From NCBI RefSeq assembly GCF_010093025.1, contig NZ_CP048114.1, positions 3,038,001-3,102,000 on the forward strand: DNA of 64,000 nucleotides. The letters are read 5' to 3'. The notes beneath the pieces were generated by a model, which did not search any database, was not told the origin of the DNA, and saw only the letters and a list, made by a program, of their open reading frames with translations. The stretch comes from Edaphobacter sp. 12200R-103. Its GTDB lineage: Bacteria > Acidobacteriota > Terriglobia > Terriglobales > Acidobacteriaceae. Positions 46,179-54,954 of the stretch are shown here, piece after piece; position 1 is the first letter of the stretch, and every line of letters starts with the position of its first letter. The position numbers and the translations under genes are program-made.

Positions 46179-47681
46179 TTGAAAATCAGCCTGACTGGCT
46201 GGGCTTTATGCCTGGGCCTGGTCCTGCCGTTTGTGTGCGAAAGCATGCAGGCCCAGGATACGAAATTCGATCGCGCCCAAACGGGTCTTGCCCCAATCAC
46301 GGTTGCCGCTGCAGCCGACGAGAACCTGTTGCCTGCCACCGCAGACGCATCGCACAACAGCATCCGGCAGAGCGTCAGCGTCTGGAACAGGTTCGGCAAC
46401 TTTTATCTCGCCGACTGGAAGGGGCTCGCGGGGGCGCCAGCGGAACCAGCACCTCGCAGGGCTCTGGATGCGCCTCTGGACTCTCCTCCCTTCCCGTCCT
46501 CGGACTGGGGTTATGGGGGATCGACGGCGATCGGGCTGCCGGACTCCAATGTGTATCCGACAATGTCCGCCCTGAAGCAGGAGAAGAATCGCGTCCGTCT
46601 CTACGGCTGGGTAGACGCCTCGGTAAATGCCAGCACCTCGTCGGATACGAACTATCCGCTGACCTACGGGTTTATTCCCAACCGCCCGGTGATGAACCAG
46701 GCCGTGCTGATATTGGAGCGACAGCCCGATACGGTACAGCGGTCTCACTTCGACTGGGGCTTTCATCTCTCGGGCTTCTTCGGAGCCGACTACCGCTACA
46801 CCATCGCCAAGGGCTACGGCAGCAGCCAGTTGCTCGAGGACAATCACCAATACGGCTTTGATCCTCTATGGGAATCCGTGGATTTGTACTTCCCGGTGAA
46901 GGAGGGCCTCATCGTTCGCTTCGGCCGCTTTCCTTCGGTGCCCGGCATTGAGACTCAGCTGGCTCCCGGCAACTACACCATCAGCCACTCCCTGGTCTTC
47001 TCGGCGGCACCCTCCACGGAGACGGGAGCAGTTGCCACTCTTAAGCTGACTCCGCAGTGGATGGTGCAGCTTGGTATCTCAGCAGGACACGACGTTGCTC
47101 CGTGGACCGAGGATCGCAAGCCGTCCGCAATTGCCTGCCTGGATTATTCGACCAGGACGAACCACGACAACCTGTACCTCTGCGCCAGCGGCATCAATGA
47201 TGGCCGATACGCCTACGACAACGTGCAACATTTTGACCTGACGTGGAATCACCGCTTCAACGCGAAGTGGAATACCTTGACCGAGATGTGGGGAATGTAT
47301 GAGCGCGATGTCCCGAACGTGGCTCACAACGTCGCCGACCCGCTGCCGCCGGAGACCGGAGCCAACGGAGCCTTCTGCGCTGCAGGGCAGCGGAGCTGCC
47401 TTGCACCGGAATATGCAGCCATGAACTACCTCAACTACGAGGTAAACTCCAAGCTCTTCGTCGGTCTGCGATCGGACTTCCTCAACGACAAGAAGGGCCA
47501 GCGCACCGGTATCGCGGGCAAATATACCGAGAACACGCTGTATGCAACCAAGACCTTCGGCACGACGGTGATGCTCCGGCCTGAGCTGCGCTTCGATCAT
47601 TCGTGGGACCGGCCCGGTTATAACGGCGGCAAGGCCCGAAACCAGCTCTTCTTCGGCGTGGACCTCATCTACAAGTTCTGA
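46179..47681 (+). CDS. Outer-membrane beta-barrel protein (BBP2-type porin)
   Basis: A 500-aa exported protein with a signal segment (WALCLGLVLPFVCESMQAQ) and then a Pro/Ala-rich leader that ends about residue 130, where beta-barrel strands begin: LYGWVDASVNASTSSDTNYP and alternating aromatic hydrophobic segments. It ends FFGVDLIYKF, the C-terminal phenylalanine being typical of outer-membrane barrels. The pattern fits the BBP2 family of acidobacterial and bacterial outer-membrane proteins. TTG 46179 follows GGAG. Next to the GH35 gene, a role in uptake of sugar oligomers is possible but not shown. Confidence 0.85.
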   Translation: MKISLTGWALCLGLVLPFVCESMQAQDTKFDRAQTGLAPITVAAAADENLLPATADASHNSIRQSVSVWNRFGNFYLADWKGLAGAPAEPAPRRALDAPLDSPPFPSSDWGYGGSTAIGLPDSNVYPTMSALKQEKNRVRLYGWVDASVNASTSSDTNYPLTYGFIPNRPVMNQAVLILERQPDTVQRSHFDWGFHLSGFFGADYRYTIAKGYGSSQLLEDNHQYGFDPLWESVDLYFPVKEGLIVRFGRFPSVPGIETQLAPGNYTISHSLVFSAAPSTETGAVATLKLTPQWMVQLGISAGHDVAPWTEDRKPSAIACLDYSTRTNHDNLYLCASGINDGRYAYDNVQHFDLTWNHRFNAKWNTLTEMWGMYERDVPNVAHNVADPLPPETGANGAFCAAGQRSCLAPEYAAMNYLNYEVNSKLFVGLRSDFLNDKKGQRTGIAGKYTENTLYATKTFGTTVMLRPELRFDHSWDRPGYNGGKARNQLFFGVDLIYKF

Positions 47682-47775
47682 AGGCTGCGGTGTTGTATAA
47701 CGAAGCGTGGCCTGGGTCCTGATCGCCGCTGAGATTTGGCGCGCAGGTCAACATCTTCCTGGAGTGTGACCGGCC

Positions 47776-49602
47776 TTGCATCAGCGACTTCTTGCTCTGT
47801 CTCTTCTTCTCGGCCTCGTCTCCTGTGCGCCGACACAGAAAGTTCCGGAACAGCCCGCACCGCAGCACATATTTGCGGTGAGCAACGGCCAGTTCACCCT
47901 CGACGGCAAACCCTTCCGCGTTATCTCCGGCGAGATGCATTATCCCCGGATTCCGCGCGCTTACTGGCGCGACCGCCTGCGCATGGCCAAAGCGATGGGG
48001 CTGAACACCATCACGACCTACGTCTTCTGGAACGTTCACGAGCCGCAGCCCGGCGTCTACGACTTCAGCGGAAATAATGACGTCGCCGAGTTCATCCGCG
48101 AAGCCCAGCAGGAGGGGCTTTACGTCATCCTTCGTCCCGGCCCCTACGTCTGCGCGGAGTGGGAGTGGGGAGGCTATCCCGCGTGGCTGCTCAAAGACCA
48201 CGCCACCGTCGTCCGCTCGACTGACCCGAAGTTCATGCAGCCGGCAGCGCGCTGGATCAAGCGGCTGGGCCAGGAGCTTGCGCCGCTGCAGATCGGCAAC
48301 GGCGGCCCGATCATTCTGACGCAGGTGGAGAATGAATACGGTTCTTACGGCAGCGATCACGCCTACATGCAGCAGATCCACAAGCTACTGGTCGATGCTG
48401 GATTTACAAGGTCGCAGCTCTACACAGCTGATGGGCCGGAGCAGGTTCCCAACGGCTCCCTGCCCGATCTTCCTGTCGGCATCAACTTCGGCGGAGAGAA
48501 GGTAGGCGATGCACAAAAGGCCTTTGAGACTCTGAAGAAGGAACGTCCCAATGGGCCGTTCTTCAACAGCGAGTACTGGGCGGGATGGTTCGATCACTGG
48601 GGAGGAAAGCACGCCCACACCAATGCCGACGCACAGGTGTCGAATTTGAAATGGATGCTGGAGCAGGGATATTCCGTCAGCATCTACATGTTCCACGGCG
48701 GCACCAGCTTTGGCTGGATGAACGGCGCGAACACGGACGGCAAGGGAAGCTACGAGCCCGACGTGACCAGCTACGACTACGACTCTGCCCTCGACGAGAG
48801 CGGACGTCCCACACCGAAGTACTTCGCCATGCGCGATGTGATCGCAAAGGCTACCGGCGTGACACCACCGCCCGTTCCGAAGGTCGATCCGGCGATGAGC
48901 GTGCCCGCAGTGACCATGCAGGAGACCGCATCGCTCTGGGACAACCTTCCGTTGGCGATCTCGTCCGACCAGGTCGAGAGCATGGAGGACATCGGCCAGG
49001 CCTACGGCTACATCCTCTACCGCACCCATCTGAAGAACGACGCCCAGGGAGAGCTGGTGCTCGACCAGGTGCACAGCTACGCGCAGGTCTACCTGAATAA
49101 AAAACTGGTGGGAACGATCGACCGCCGTCTCAAACAGACCAGTATGCCGCTGCACGGAACCGCCGGAGCGCAGTTGGATATCCTGGTCGAGAACACGGGT
49201 CGCGTGAACTTCGGCAAGACCATCGGCGGAGAACGCGCCGGCATCACGCAACAGGTCACGCTCGCAGGCAAACCGCTCCTCGACTGGGAGATCTATCCGC
49301 TGACGATGACGCACGTCGAGAAGCTCCCCTTCGCAAAGAGACCGTGCGAAGGACCATGCTTCTATCGCGGCAACTTCAACCTCGCAAAGACCGCCGACAC
49401 CTTCCTCGACACATCGGCCTTCACCAAGGGCCAGCTCTGGCTGAACGATCACGCGCTGGGAAGGATCTGGAATGTTGGCCCGCAGAAGACGCTGTACGCT
49501 CCCGCACCGTGGCTGAAGACGGGGCAGAACGAAGTGATCGTCTTCGACGCGAAGGGCAAGATAGGCGGGACTCTCCGCGGGTTGGATAAGCCGGAGCTGT
49601 GA
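47776..49602 (+). CDS. Beta-galactosidase, GH35
   Basis: A 608-aa exported enzyme. The N-terminal segment LLALSLLLGLVSC ends in a lipobox-like cysteine, so it may be a lipoprotein. GH35 signatures: FRVISGEMHYPRIPRAYWRD, GLNTITTYVFWNVHEPQPG, LRPGPYVCAEWEWGGYPAWL, the acid/base Glu in GPIILTQVENEYGSYG and the nucleophile Glu in FFNSEYWAGWFDHWG. A C-terminal beta-sandwich completes it. TTG 47776 starts it; the barrel stop lies about 95 bp upstream on the same strand. It should release galactose from plant polysaccharides. Confidence 0.94.
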   Translation: MHQRLLALSLLLGLVSCAPTQKVPEQPAPQHIFAVSNGQFTLDGKPFRVISGEMHYPRIPRAYWRDRLRMAKAMGLNTITTYVFWNVHEPQPGVYDFSGNNDVAEFIREAQQEGLYVILRPGPYVCAEWEWGGYPAWLLKDHATVVRSTDPKFMQPAARWIKRLGQELAPLQIGNGGPIILTQVENEYGSYGSDHAYMQQIHKLLVDAGFTRSQLYTADGPEQVPNGSLPDLPVGINFGGEKVGDAQKAFETLKKERPNGPFFNSEYWAGWFDHWGGKHAHTNADAQVSNLKWMLEQGYSVSIYMFHGGTSFGWMNGANTDGKGSYEPDVTSYDYDSALDESGRPTPKYFAMRDVIAKATGVTPPPVPKVDPAMSVPAVTMQETASLWDNLPLAISSDQVESMEDIGQAYGYILYRTHLKNDAQGELVLDQVHSYAQVYLNKKLVGTIDRRLKQTSMPLHGTAGAQLDILVENTGRVNFGKTIGGERAGITQQVTLAGKPLLDWEIYPLTMTHVEKLPFAKRPCEGPCFYRGNFNLAKTADTFLDTSAFTKGQLWLNDHALGRIWNVGPQKTLYAPAPWLKTGQNEVIVFDAKGKIGGTLRGLDKPEL

Positions 49603-49721
49603 GGCTGAATCGAAGGGGCTGGAGAGCTCCGGAGGTCTTCCTGAGCAAGACGGAAGGATTTTTGCATTTGCTTCGTAAATCTAAGGTCTTGCTTCAGGAA
49701 TCGATCGCGCCGTGAGGAGAT

Positions 49722-50102
49722 ATGTTCCTAAATACTGATCTAGAAAGGGATGACTCTCGTCCAGAAAGTGTTCCATCTAGGGCATGGGCTATCGCCATAG
49801 GAGCTTGCATGCTGCCTATCTATTTGGCATTTTCGGCCTTAGGGTTAGTTGGAAAGGGGACGGTTGCCGCCTGTGCTGTGGGGACGCTAATCCTCGCGGT
49901 TAGGATGCACGTGGACCATCTAAGGCTGGTTTGGTTCTGGATTGTCATCGTTGCAATGACAGTCGTAGATGCGCTTCTGGTTGCGTATGTTCCGTTCCCG
50001 AACAAAAACTATACGTTCCCTCTCGTGGCGCCCTTCGGCTATCTGGAATACTTGCTGATCAGTTCATGCGTCAGGCTCGCAGATAAGAAAACCAAAGCTT
50101 AG
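49722..50102 (+). CDS. Small hydrophobic membrane protein, 126 aa
   Basis: A 126-aa protein with four hydrophobic segments (AWAIAIGACMLPIYLAFSAL, TVAACAVGTLILAV, LVWFWIVIVAMTVVDALLVA, APFGYLEYLLISSCVRLA) and short polar ends. No family recognised. The ATG at 49722 follows GAGGAG. Its third positions are A/T-rich compared with the neighbours, so it may have come from elsewhere. It stands alone between convergent or unrelated genes. Confidence 0.6.
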   Translation: MFLNTDLERDDSRPESVPSRAWAIAIGACMLPIYLAFSALGLVGKGTVAACAVGTLILAVRMHVDHLRLVWFWIVIVAMTVVDALLVAYVPFPNKNYTFPLVAPFGYLEYLLISSCVRLADKKTKA

Positions 50103-50174
50103 ATGGCAGCCCGAAGGTGAATCGAGGCCGTAAACTGTCAGCGGGATGCATTCTTTCAATAACAGCAATCAGCC

Positions 50175-51839
50175 CTAGTGCCCCGCACCCGGATCAAGAT
50201 GCTCCGGTGGCTTGGGGATGAAGAACAGCAGCGGAAGCATACACGCGCAGAAGATCGCCAGGTACTGGATGATGTCGAGGTACGCGAGCATTCCGGCCTG
50301 GCGATGCAGCTGGTTGTAGATGAACGCCTGCGCGGTGTGCGAGGCCTGTCCCAGCATCGGATTGCCGTCTCCATGTCCGCCGAACATTTCTTTCAGCCGT
50401 TTTACCTGATCGACAAACGCGGGATTGCCCGTGGTGAGATTTCGTACCATGTGCGTCTCATGCGCCGCCGAAAGGCGCGTCAGCATGGTCGCCATAAACG
50501 CCGTGCCGCATGATCCGCCCACGTTGCGGGCAAGGTTCGTCAGGCCGGAGACGTCGTTGTTCTCCGACTGCTTCACCCCGATATACGCGATCGTATTGAT
50601 GGGAATGAACAGGAAGGCTAGTCCAGACGCCTGGACGATGCGAAGGAACACAAGCCGACCGTAACTGATGTTCAGGTCCATCGTGTGCATCAGAATCAAT
50701 GCCAGCGTCAGCATGGTGAAGCCATACGCGATCAGCTTGCGCGGATCGACCTTACTCGAAAGGAAGCCGACAACGGGCATCATCGCCATCATCATGAAGC
50801 CCGCGGGTGACAGCACCATTCCAGCCAGCTCGGCCGTGTAGCCCAGCAACGTCTGGACAAACTGCGGGATCAGGATGGTCGTTCCGTAAAGCGCAAATCC
50901 CAGTACGAACATCAGGGCGAACGAGATGGCGAAGTTTCGCCGCTTGAACAGCGTCAGATTGATGATGGGCCTGTTGCCGGTGCGAAGCTGCCGCAGCTCC
51001 CACCAGATCATCGCGATGAAAGCGACTACCATCGTAACGACAAAGAATGTGATGAGCTTTGATCCGAACCAGTCATCCTCCTGGCCCTTGTCGAGCACGA
51101 ACTCCAGTGAGCCGAAGGTCAATCCCAATAGTCCGAACCCAAGAAAGTCGAGCCGAATGCCTCCCTTCTGCGCCTCTTTCACCTGTTCATGCACATAAGG
51201 CGGATCCTCGACGATACGTGAGGTCAGAAACAACGAAAGCAGGCAGATGGGAATGTTGAGGAAGAAGATCCAGCGCCAGTCGTAGTTGTCGGTAATCCAG
51301 CCGCCCAGGGTAGGACCGATGGCAGGAGCGACAACGACGGCGAGACCGTACATGGCAAAGGCCTGACCGCGTTTTTCCGGCGGAAAGGTATCAGCCAGGA
51401 TCGCCTGTTCCGATGGAGCAAGTCCGCCTCCGCCGATACCCTGAAGGATGCGGAAGAAGACCAGCAGCGGAAGCGATGGCGCCAGACCGCACATGGCCGA
51501 GCTGACCCCGAACAGCAGGACGCAGATCATGTAGAACTTCTTGCGCCCGATGAACGTCGTCATGTATGCGCCCGCCGGCAGAATGATGGCGTTCGCGACA
51601 AGGTATGCGGTCAGGACCCACGTAGCCTCTTCCTGAGTCGAGCCCAGTCCACCGGCAATGTGCGGCAGGGCCACGTTGGCGATGGAGGAGTCCAGCACCT
51701 CCATAAATGTCGCCAGAGTTACGGTCATGGCGACAATCCAGGGATTGGCCTTTGGCCGCCAGGCCACTTTCGAGGAGGCTGGACTTTCCTGGGTACGATC
51801 GGGCAGTTGGCCGGGTAACTCTAGGGTAGTCGAAGCCAT
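50175..51839 (-). CDS. DHA2-family multidrug transporter (EmrB/QacA-like)
   Basis: A 554-aa, 14-helix proton-driven drug exporter. The family motif D1 is in FMEVLDSSIANVALPHIAG, motif A in YMTTFIGRKKFYMICV (variant), motif C in AVVVAPAIGPTLGGWITDNY, and the central loop has RTGNRPIINLTLFKRRNFAI. It lacks the usual adjacent HlyD/EmrA-type adaptor gene in this window, so it may work alone or with a distant partner. A short upstream gap separates it from the pseudokinase gene's terminator. Confidence 0.93.
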   Translation of the reverse strand: MASTTLELPGQLPDRTQESPASSKVAWRPKANPWIVAMTVTLATFMEVLDSSIANVALPHIAGGLGSTQEEATWVLTAYLVANAIILPAGAYMTTFIGRKKFYMICVLLFGVSSAMCGLAPSLPLLVFFRILQGIGGGGLAPSEQAILADTFPPEKRGQAFAMYGLAVVVAPAIGPTLGGWITDNYDWRWIFFLNIPICLLSLFLTSRIVEDPPYVHEQVKEAQKGGIRLDFLGFGLLGLTFGSLEFVLDKGQEDDWFGSKLITFFVVTMVVAFIAMIWWELRQLRTGNRPIINLTLFKRRNFAISFALMFVLGFALYGTTILIPQFVQTLLGYTAELAGMVLSPAGFMMMAMMPVVGFLSSKVDPRKLIAYGFTMLTLALILMHTMDLNISYGRLVFLRIVQASGLAFLFIPINTIAYIGVKQSENNDVSGLTNLARNVGGSCGTAFMATMLTRLSAAHETHMVRNLTTGNPAFVDQVKRLKEMFGGHGDGNPMLGQASHTAQAFIYNQLHRQAGMLAYLDIIQYLAIFCACMLPLLFFIPKPPEHLDPGAGH

Positions 51840-51901
51840 GCGTGAAATTTCGATTCGGGCCTGAAGCCGGGGGATTCAGTTTTTATGTGGAAGTTTTGCC
51901 T

Positions 51902-51926
51902 GTTGCACCGCATACGGTGCAGCAAG
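51902..51926 (-). terminator. Hairpin after the pseudokinase-SPOR gene
   Basis: TTGCACCG and CGGTGCAGCAA arms around CATA, read on the minus strand as GCTGCACCGTATGCGGTGCA followed by ACAGGC and AAAAC. It lies 33 nt after the stop of the pseudokinase gene at 51959. Only a weak T-run follows. Confidence 0.55.
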
Positions 51927-51958
51927 CGCAAGCTGGCCGCACCCATGTACGGCAGCCC

Positions 51959-53377
51959 TTAGCGGGTGTAGTTGCGTGCGTAGGTGTCGCGAGGCAGACC
52001 AGCACTGCGAGCCTTCGCTCGAAATGCAATCGCCTGATCGCGCGTCATCGCTCCACCCACCGTTACCAGGTAGGGAGCACGTCCGTGCGGCGAAAAGACC
52101 TCCGGATTGAACGCCGGATGTTTTGCCCTCATCTCGTCCGCCTTCTTCTGCGCCTGGTCCTGATGGTTATAGGTGTAGGCGACCACACGCCACTCTGTAC
52201 GGCCAGTTCCGGCGGCTGCAGCGGAAGCCGGGGCAGGCGAAGTCGCTGCAACGGGTGCAGGCGGGACCGGAGTCGAAGGTACGGGCGCCGATGCGGAAGT
52301 GGTCGCGGTACTCTGCGTCGCTGGCGATGTGCCGCTACGGAGAAAGTACCAGCCCAAAGCCAGCAGCACCAGCGCAGCAATCGCTATGGCCGCAATCATC
52401 TTCAGGCGCTGCGGTTCCCGCTCCACTGGTCTGACAATCCGATGTCTGACATCCGGAGCCTGGGCAGGGGGCACGGGTCTGGCGGCTGCGTTTGCGGATG
52501 CAGCCGCTGCCGTCTCCAGCTTTGTCGGGGGCGCCGGTTGTGTGCTCTCCGCACGATCGAACAGCGGGCCTGCGGATTCTGTCTTCAGTTTCTCCGTCGT
52601 CGCTGCGGAAGGCGCCGCAGGAATCTGCTTATTATCGGGCTTCGCAGCGGCAGGTGGCACAGGCGCGGGTGCCGGAGGTTGCTGGGGTTTCGCTACGGGA
52701 CCGAGAGCCGCAGCCATCTCACTCAATCCCCACTTTCCGCTTAGGCCGTTGCGAATGATTCCATCGAAGGGCGGCGCGAGCATCGTGGCCGAACCTTGCA
52801 GGCTTCGCCTACCCGTCATCGCCTGAAGCAGCAATGCGGCCAGTTCCTGTACGTCGCCGGCCTTCCTGCGGCTCGCCTCTGCCTCGTCTCCGTCAGGAGA
52901 TGCGGCCTCACGCACACAGTCACTGCGCAGCTTGACCGTCTCCCCGGCGGCGAGAACATTCGCGGGATCCAGATGCTCATGCACCAGTCCACTCTGATGC
53001 AATGCCGTCAGCGCGCCGATCAGGCTGGCGGCAAGCTGTTTGGTCTCCTCCACGGTCAGGGTGCGGTTTTGCAACAACTCCGCGAGGCTCATCTCGGTCG
53101 GTTCCATCACGGCGTAGACCAGCGGCGTGCCGTCCAGCGTGGTCTCGCCGAACTTGCGCATTGCGACCAGATTTTCCTGCTGGATCTCCGAGATCGTCTT
53201 CCAGCGCGTCAGGATCTCCGACTCATCAAAGTGCGCTTCAATCAAACGAACCATCGATGGCGTTCCCGTACCGTTGGTCGTCAGAAAGAAGGCGCTCCTC
53301 CCCTCCGGGCGGATCAGCTTCTTGAGTGGATACGCCTCAGCAATTGTTCGTCCTTCATAGTCATTCCAAAGTTGCAT
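51959..53377 (-). CDS. Pseudokinase with transmembrane helix and C-terminal SPOR domain
   Basis: A 472-aa protein. Residues about 1-230 look like a protein-kinase fold that has lost catalysis: HEHLDPANVL replaces the HRDLKPxNI loop (Asp to His, Lys to Asp) and VKLRSDC replaces the DFG motif; the glycine loop (PLKKLIRPEGRSAFF) is also unlike a real kinase. A Pro/Ala-rich stretch with a transmembrane helix (MIAAIAIAALVLLALGWYFL) follows, then a C-terminal SPOR-like domain (TEWRVVAYTYNHQDQAQKKA, YLVTVGGAMTRDQAIAFRAK) that binds denuded peptidoglycan. ATG 53377 follows TGAGGAA. Role at the division septum is inference. Confidence 0.8.
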   Translation of the reverse strand: MQLWNDYEGRTIAEAYPLKKLIRPEGRSAFFLTTNGTGTPSMVRLIEAHFDESEILTRWKTISEIQQENLVAMRKFGETTLDGTPLVYAVMEPTEMSLAELLQNRTLTVEETKQLAASLIGALTALHQSGLVHEHLDPANVLAAGETVKLRSDCVREAASPDGDEAEASRRKAGDVQELAALLLQAMTGRRSLQGSATMLAPPFDGIIRNGLSGKWGLSEMAAALGPVAKPQQPPAPAPVPPAAAKPDNKQIPAAPSAATTEKLKTESAGPLFDRAESTQPAPPTKLETAAAASANAAARPVPPAQAPDVRHRIVRPVEREPQRLKMIAAIAIAALVLLALGWYFLRSGTSPATQSTATTSASAPVPSTPVPPAPVAATSPAPASAAAAGTGRTEWRVVAYTYNHQDQAQKKADEMRAKHPAFNPEVFSPHGRAPYLVTVGGAMTRDQAIAFRAKARSAGLPRDTYARNYTR

Positions 53378-53650
53378 AAACAGACCATTCCTCAGAGGGT
53401 GTTTGGTTGCAGGAGGATGCCCGAGGGCCAAGTGAGACATCGGCCGCTCTCCCGTCTCCCGGAACGTGCGCACAGGAGGAGAAGGCGGCGCGTAACGCTC
53501 TTCATTATCCTCCAATGCACCCGGCCTGCTCAACGCGCAGAGCTTTGCATGTGCCTCCGTTGGTTCTCCCCTGTAAGCCGTGCTAGACTGCGAACTTTCC
53601 GGCACTCATCGCCTTCGTGCGTTCCTGAAGTCCGGGGAAAGAAGGTGACG

Positions 53651-54430
53651 ATGCATCCCGACCTAGAAAAGATGATCGCTCTCCAGGCTCTCGACCTTGA
53701 GGCCCACCGCCTCACCGAGCAGATGGAGGAGCTTCCGAAGCACGTCGCCCGGCTCGGCCAGGACCATGAGGCGGCCCGCAAGAATCTGTCCACCGTCCTC
53801 GAGAACCTTGCCCGCGAGGAATCGCTCCGCCGCCAGCAGGAGCTGGACATCAAGGGCCATCAGCAGAAGGCCGCCCGGCTCCGCAAGCAGATGGATGTCG
53901 TCACGACGACGGCCCAGGCCTCCGCTCTCGAACACGAGATCGGCTTCGCCGAAGCGGAGATCAGCCGTCTGGAGGACAGTGAGCTGGAGAGCATGGAGCG
54001 TACCGAACAGATGGAAGCCGCAAAGAGCGCCGCGGAAGAGACGGTCGCCAACCTGGCCCGCTCCCATGCTGAAGCACGCGCACGCTCCTCTGAGACACTG
54101 GAGCGCGATCGCGCACTGCTCGCAGAGGTAAACGCGAAGCGCGAGGCCCTACGACCCACCATCGGCGAAAACGCGCTCTCGCTCTACGACCGCGTCGCCC
54201 GCTCGCGCGGAACTGCTCTTGCCGAAGGCATCGACCATAAGTGCTCCGCCTGCCAGATGATGGTGCGGCCGCAGCGCTGGAATGATCTGCGCGACCGGAG
54301 CAACGACGAGATCATGCTTACCTGCGAATCCTGCGGAAGGCTGCTCTACTGGGACCCCGCGCGCGATGCTCCGCAGAAGAAGCCCGCGCAGAATGAAAGT
54401 ATCGCGGCTTCGATTGTGAGAGCGCTGTGA
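53651..54430 (+). CDS. Coiled-coil protein with C4-type zinc ribbon
   Basis: A 259-aa protein: a long coiled coil (residues about 1-175, for example EMSRLEDSELESMERTEQME-like heptads) ends in a C4 zinc ribbon, HKCSACQMM and LTCESCGRLLY. The combination is that of the zf-RING_7 family (CdsZ-like), of unknown or partly known role. ATG 53651 follows AAGG by 6 nt. It overlaps the next gene by 4 nt, so it is translationally coupled to the 5'-nucleotidase. Confidence 0.88.
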   Translation: MHPDLEKMIALQALDLEAHRLTEQMEELPKHVARLGQDHEAARKNLSTVLENLAREESLRRQQELDIKGHQQKAARLRKQMDVVTTTAQASALEHEIGFAEAEISRLEDSELESMERTEQMEAAKSAAEETVANLARSHAEARARSSETLERDRALLAEVNAKREALRPTIGENALSLYDRVARSRGTALAEGIDHKCSACQMMVRPQRWNDLRDRSNDEIMLTCESCGRLLYWDPARDAPQKKPAQNESIAASIVRAL

Positions 54431-54954
54431 AGAGAATCGCTGTCGACATGGATGAGGTGATGGCGGACGCGCTGGCGGAACATCTGCTGCGCTACAACCG
54501 TGATCACGAAGATAAGCTCACGCTGGAAGATCTTCACGGCAAAAAGCTGTGGGACGTCGTCGCCGTCGATCGCCATAACGCGCTTGAGGGCTATCTCCGC
54601 TCGGAAGATTTCTTCGAAAGCCTCACCGTCATGCCGGAATCGCAACGCGTCATGCGGCTGCTGCAGCAGAAGTACGAGGTGTTTATCGCGACCGCCGCCA
54701 TGGAGGTCCCGACCTCTTTCCATCAGAAGTTTCGCTGGCTCGAACGCCACTTTCCTTTTCTTCCGCCGTCGCACATCGTCTACTGCGGCGATAAGAGCGT
54801 CATCCGCGCCGATTACCTGATCGACGACAATCCTCGCCAGTTGCGCCGGTTTCAGGGGGAAGGAATCCTTTTCACCTCACCGCATAACGTTGCGGTCAAG
54901 GGCTTCCGGCGCGTCAACGACTGGCTCGATGTTGAGAAGCTCTTTCTGGGATAA
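54427..54954 (+). CDS. 5'(3')-deoxyribonucleotidase-like HAD phosphatase
   Basis: A 175-aa HAD-superfamily enzyme of the NT5C type. The nucleophile motif is RIAVDMDEVMADALAEH, motif II is IATAAMEVPTSF, and motif IV is DYLIDDNPRQLRRFQG. It would dephosphorylate deoxynucleoside monophosphates. GTG 54427 overlaps the stop of the preceding gene (GTGA), a coupling arrangement. It ends about 40 bp within the 3' end of the converging LysR gene. Confidence 0.92.
   Translation: MKRIAVDMDEVMADALAEHLLRYNRDHEDKLTLEDLHGKKLWDVVAVDRHNALEGYLRSEDFFESLTVMPESQRVMRLLQQKYEVFIATAAMEVPTSFHQKFRWLERHFPFLPPSHIVYCGDKSVIRADYLIDDNPRQLRRFQGEGILFTSPHNVAVKGFRRVNDWLDVEKLFLG

Noticed and set aside
48385-49452. A 355-codon antisense frame over the GH35 gene
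   Set aside because: Composition-driven shadow: the sense frame carries all GH35 catalytic motifs and the antisense one carries none.
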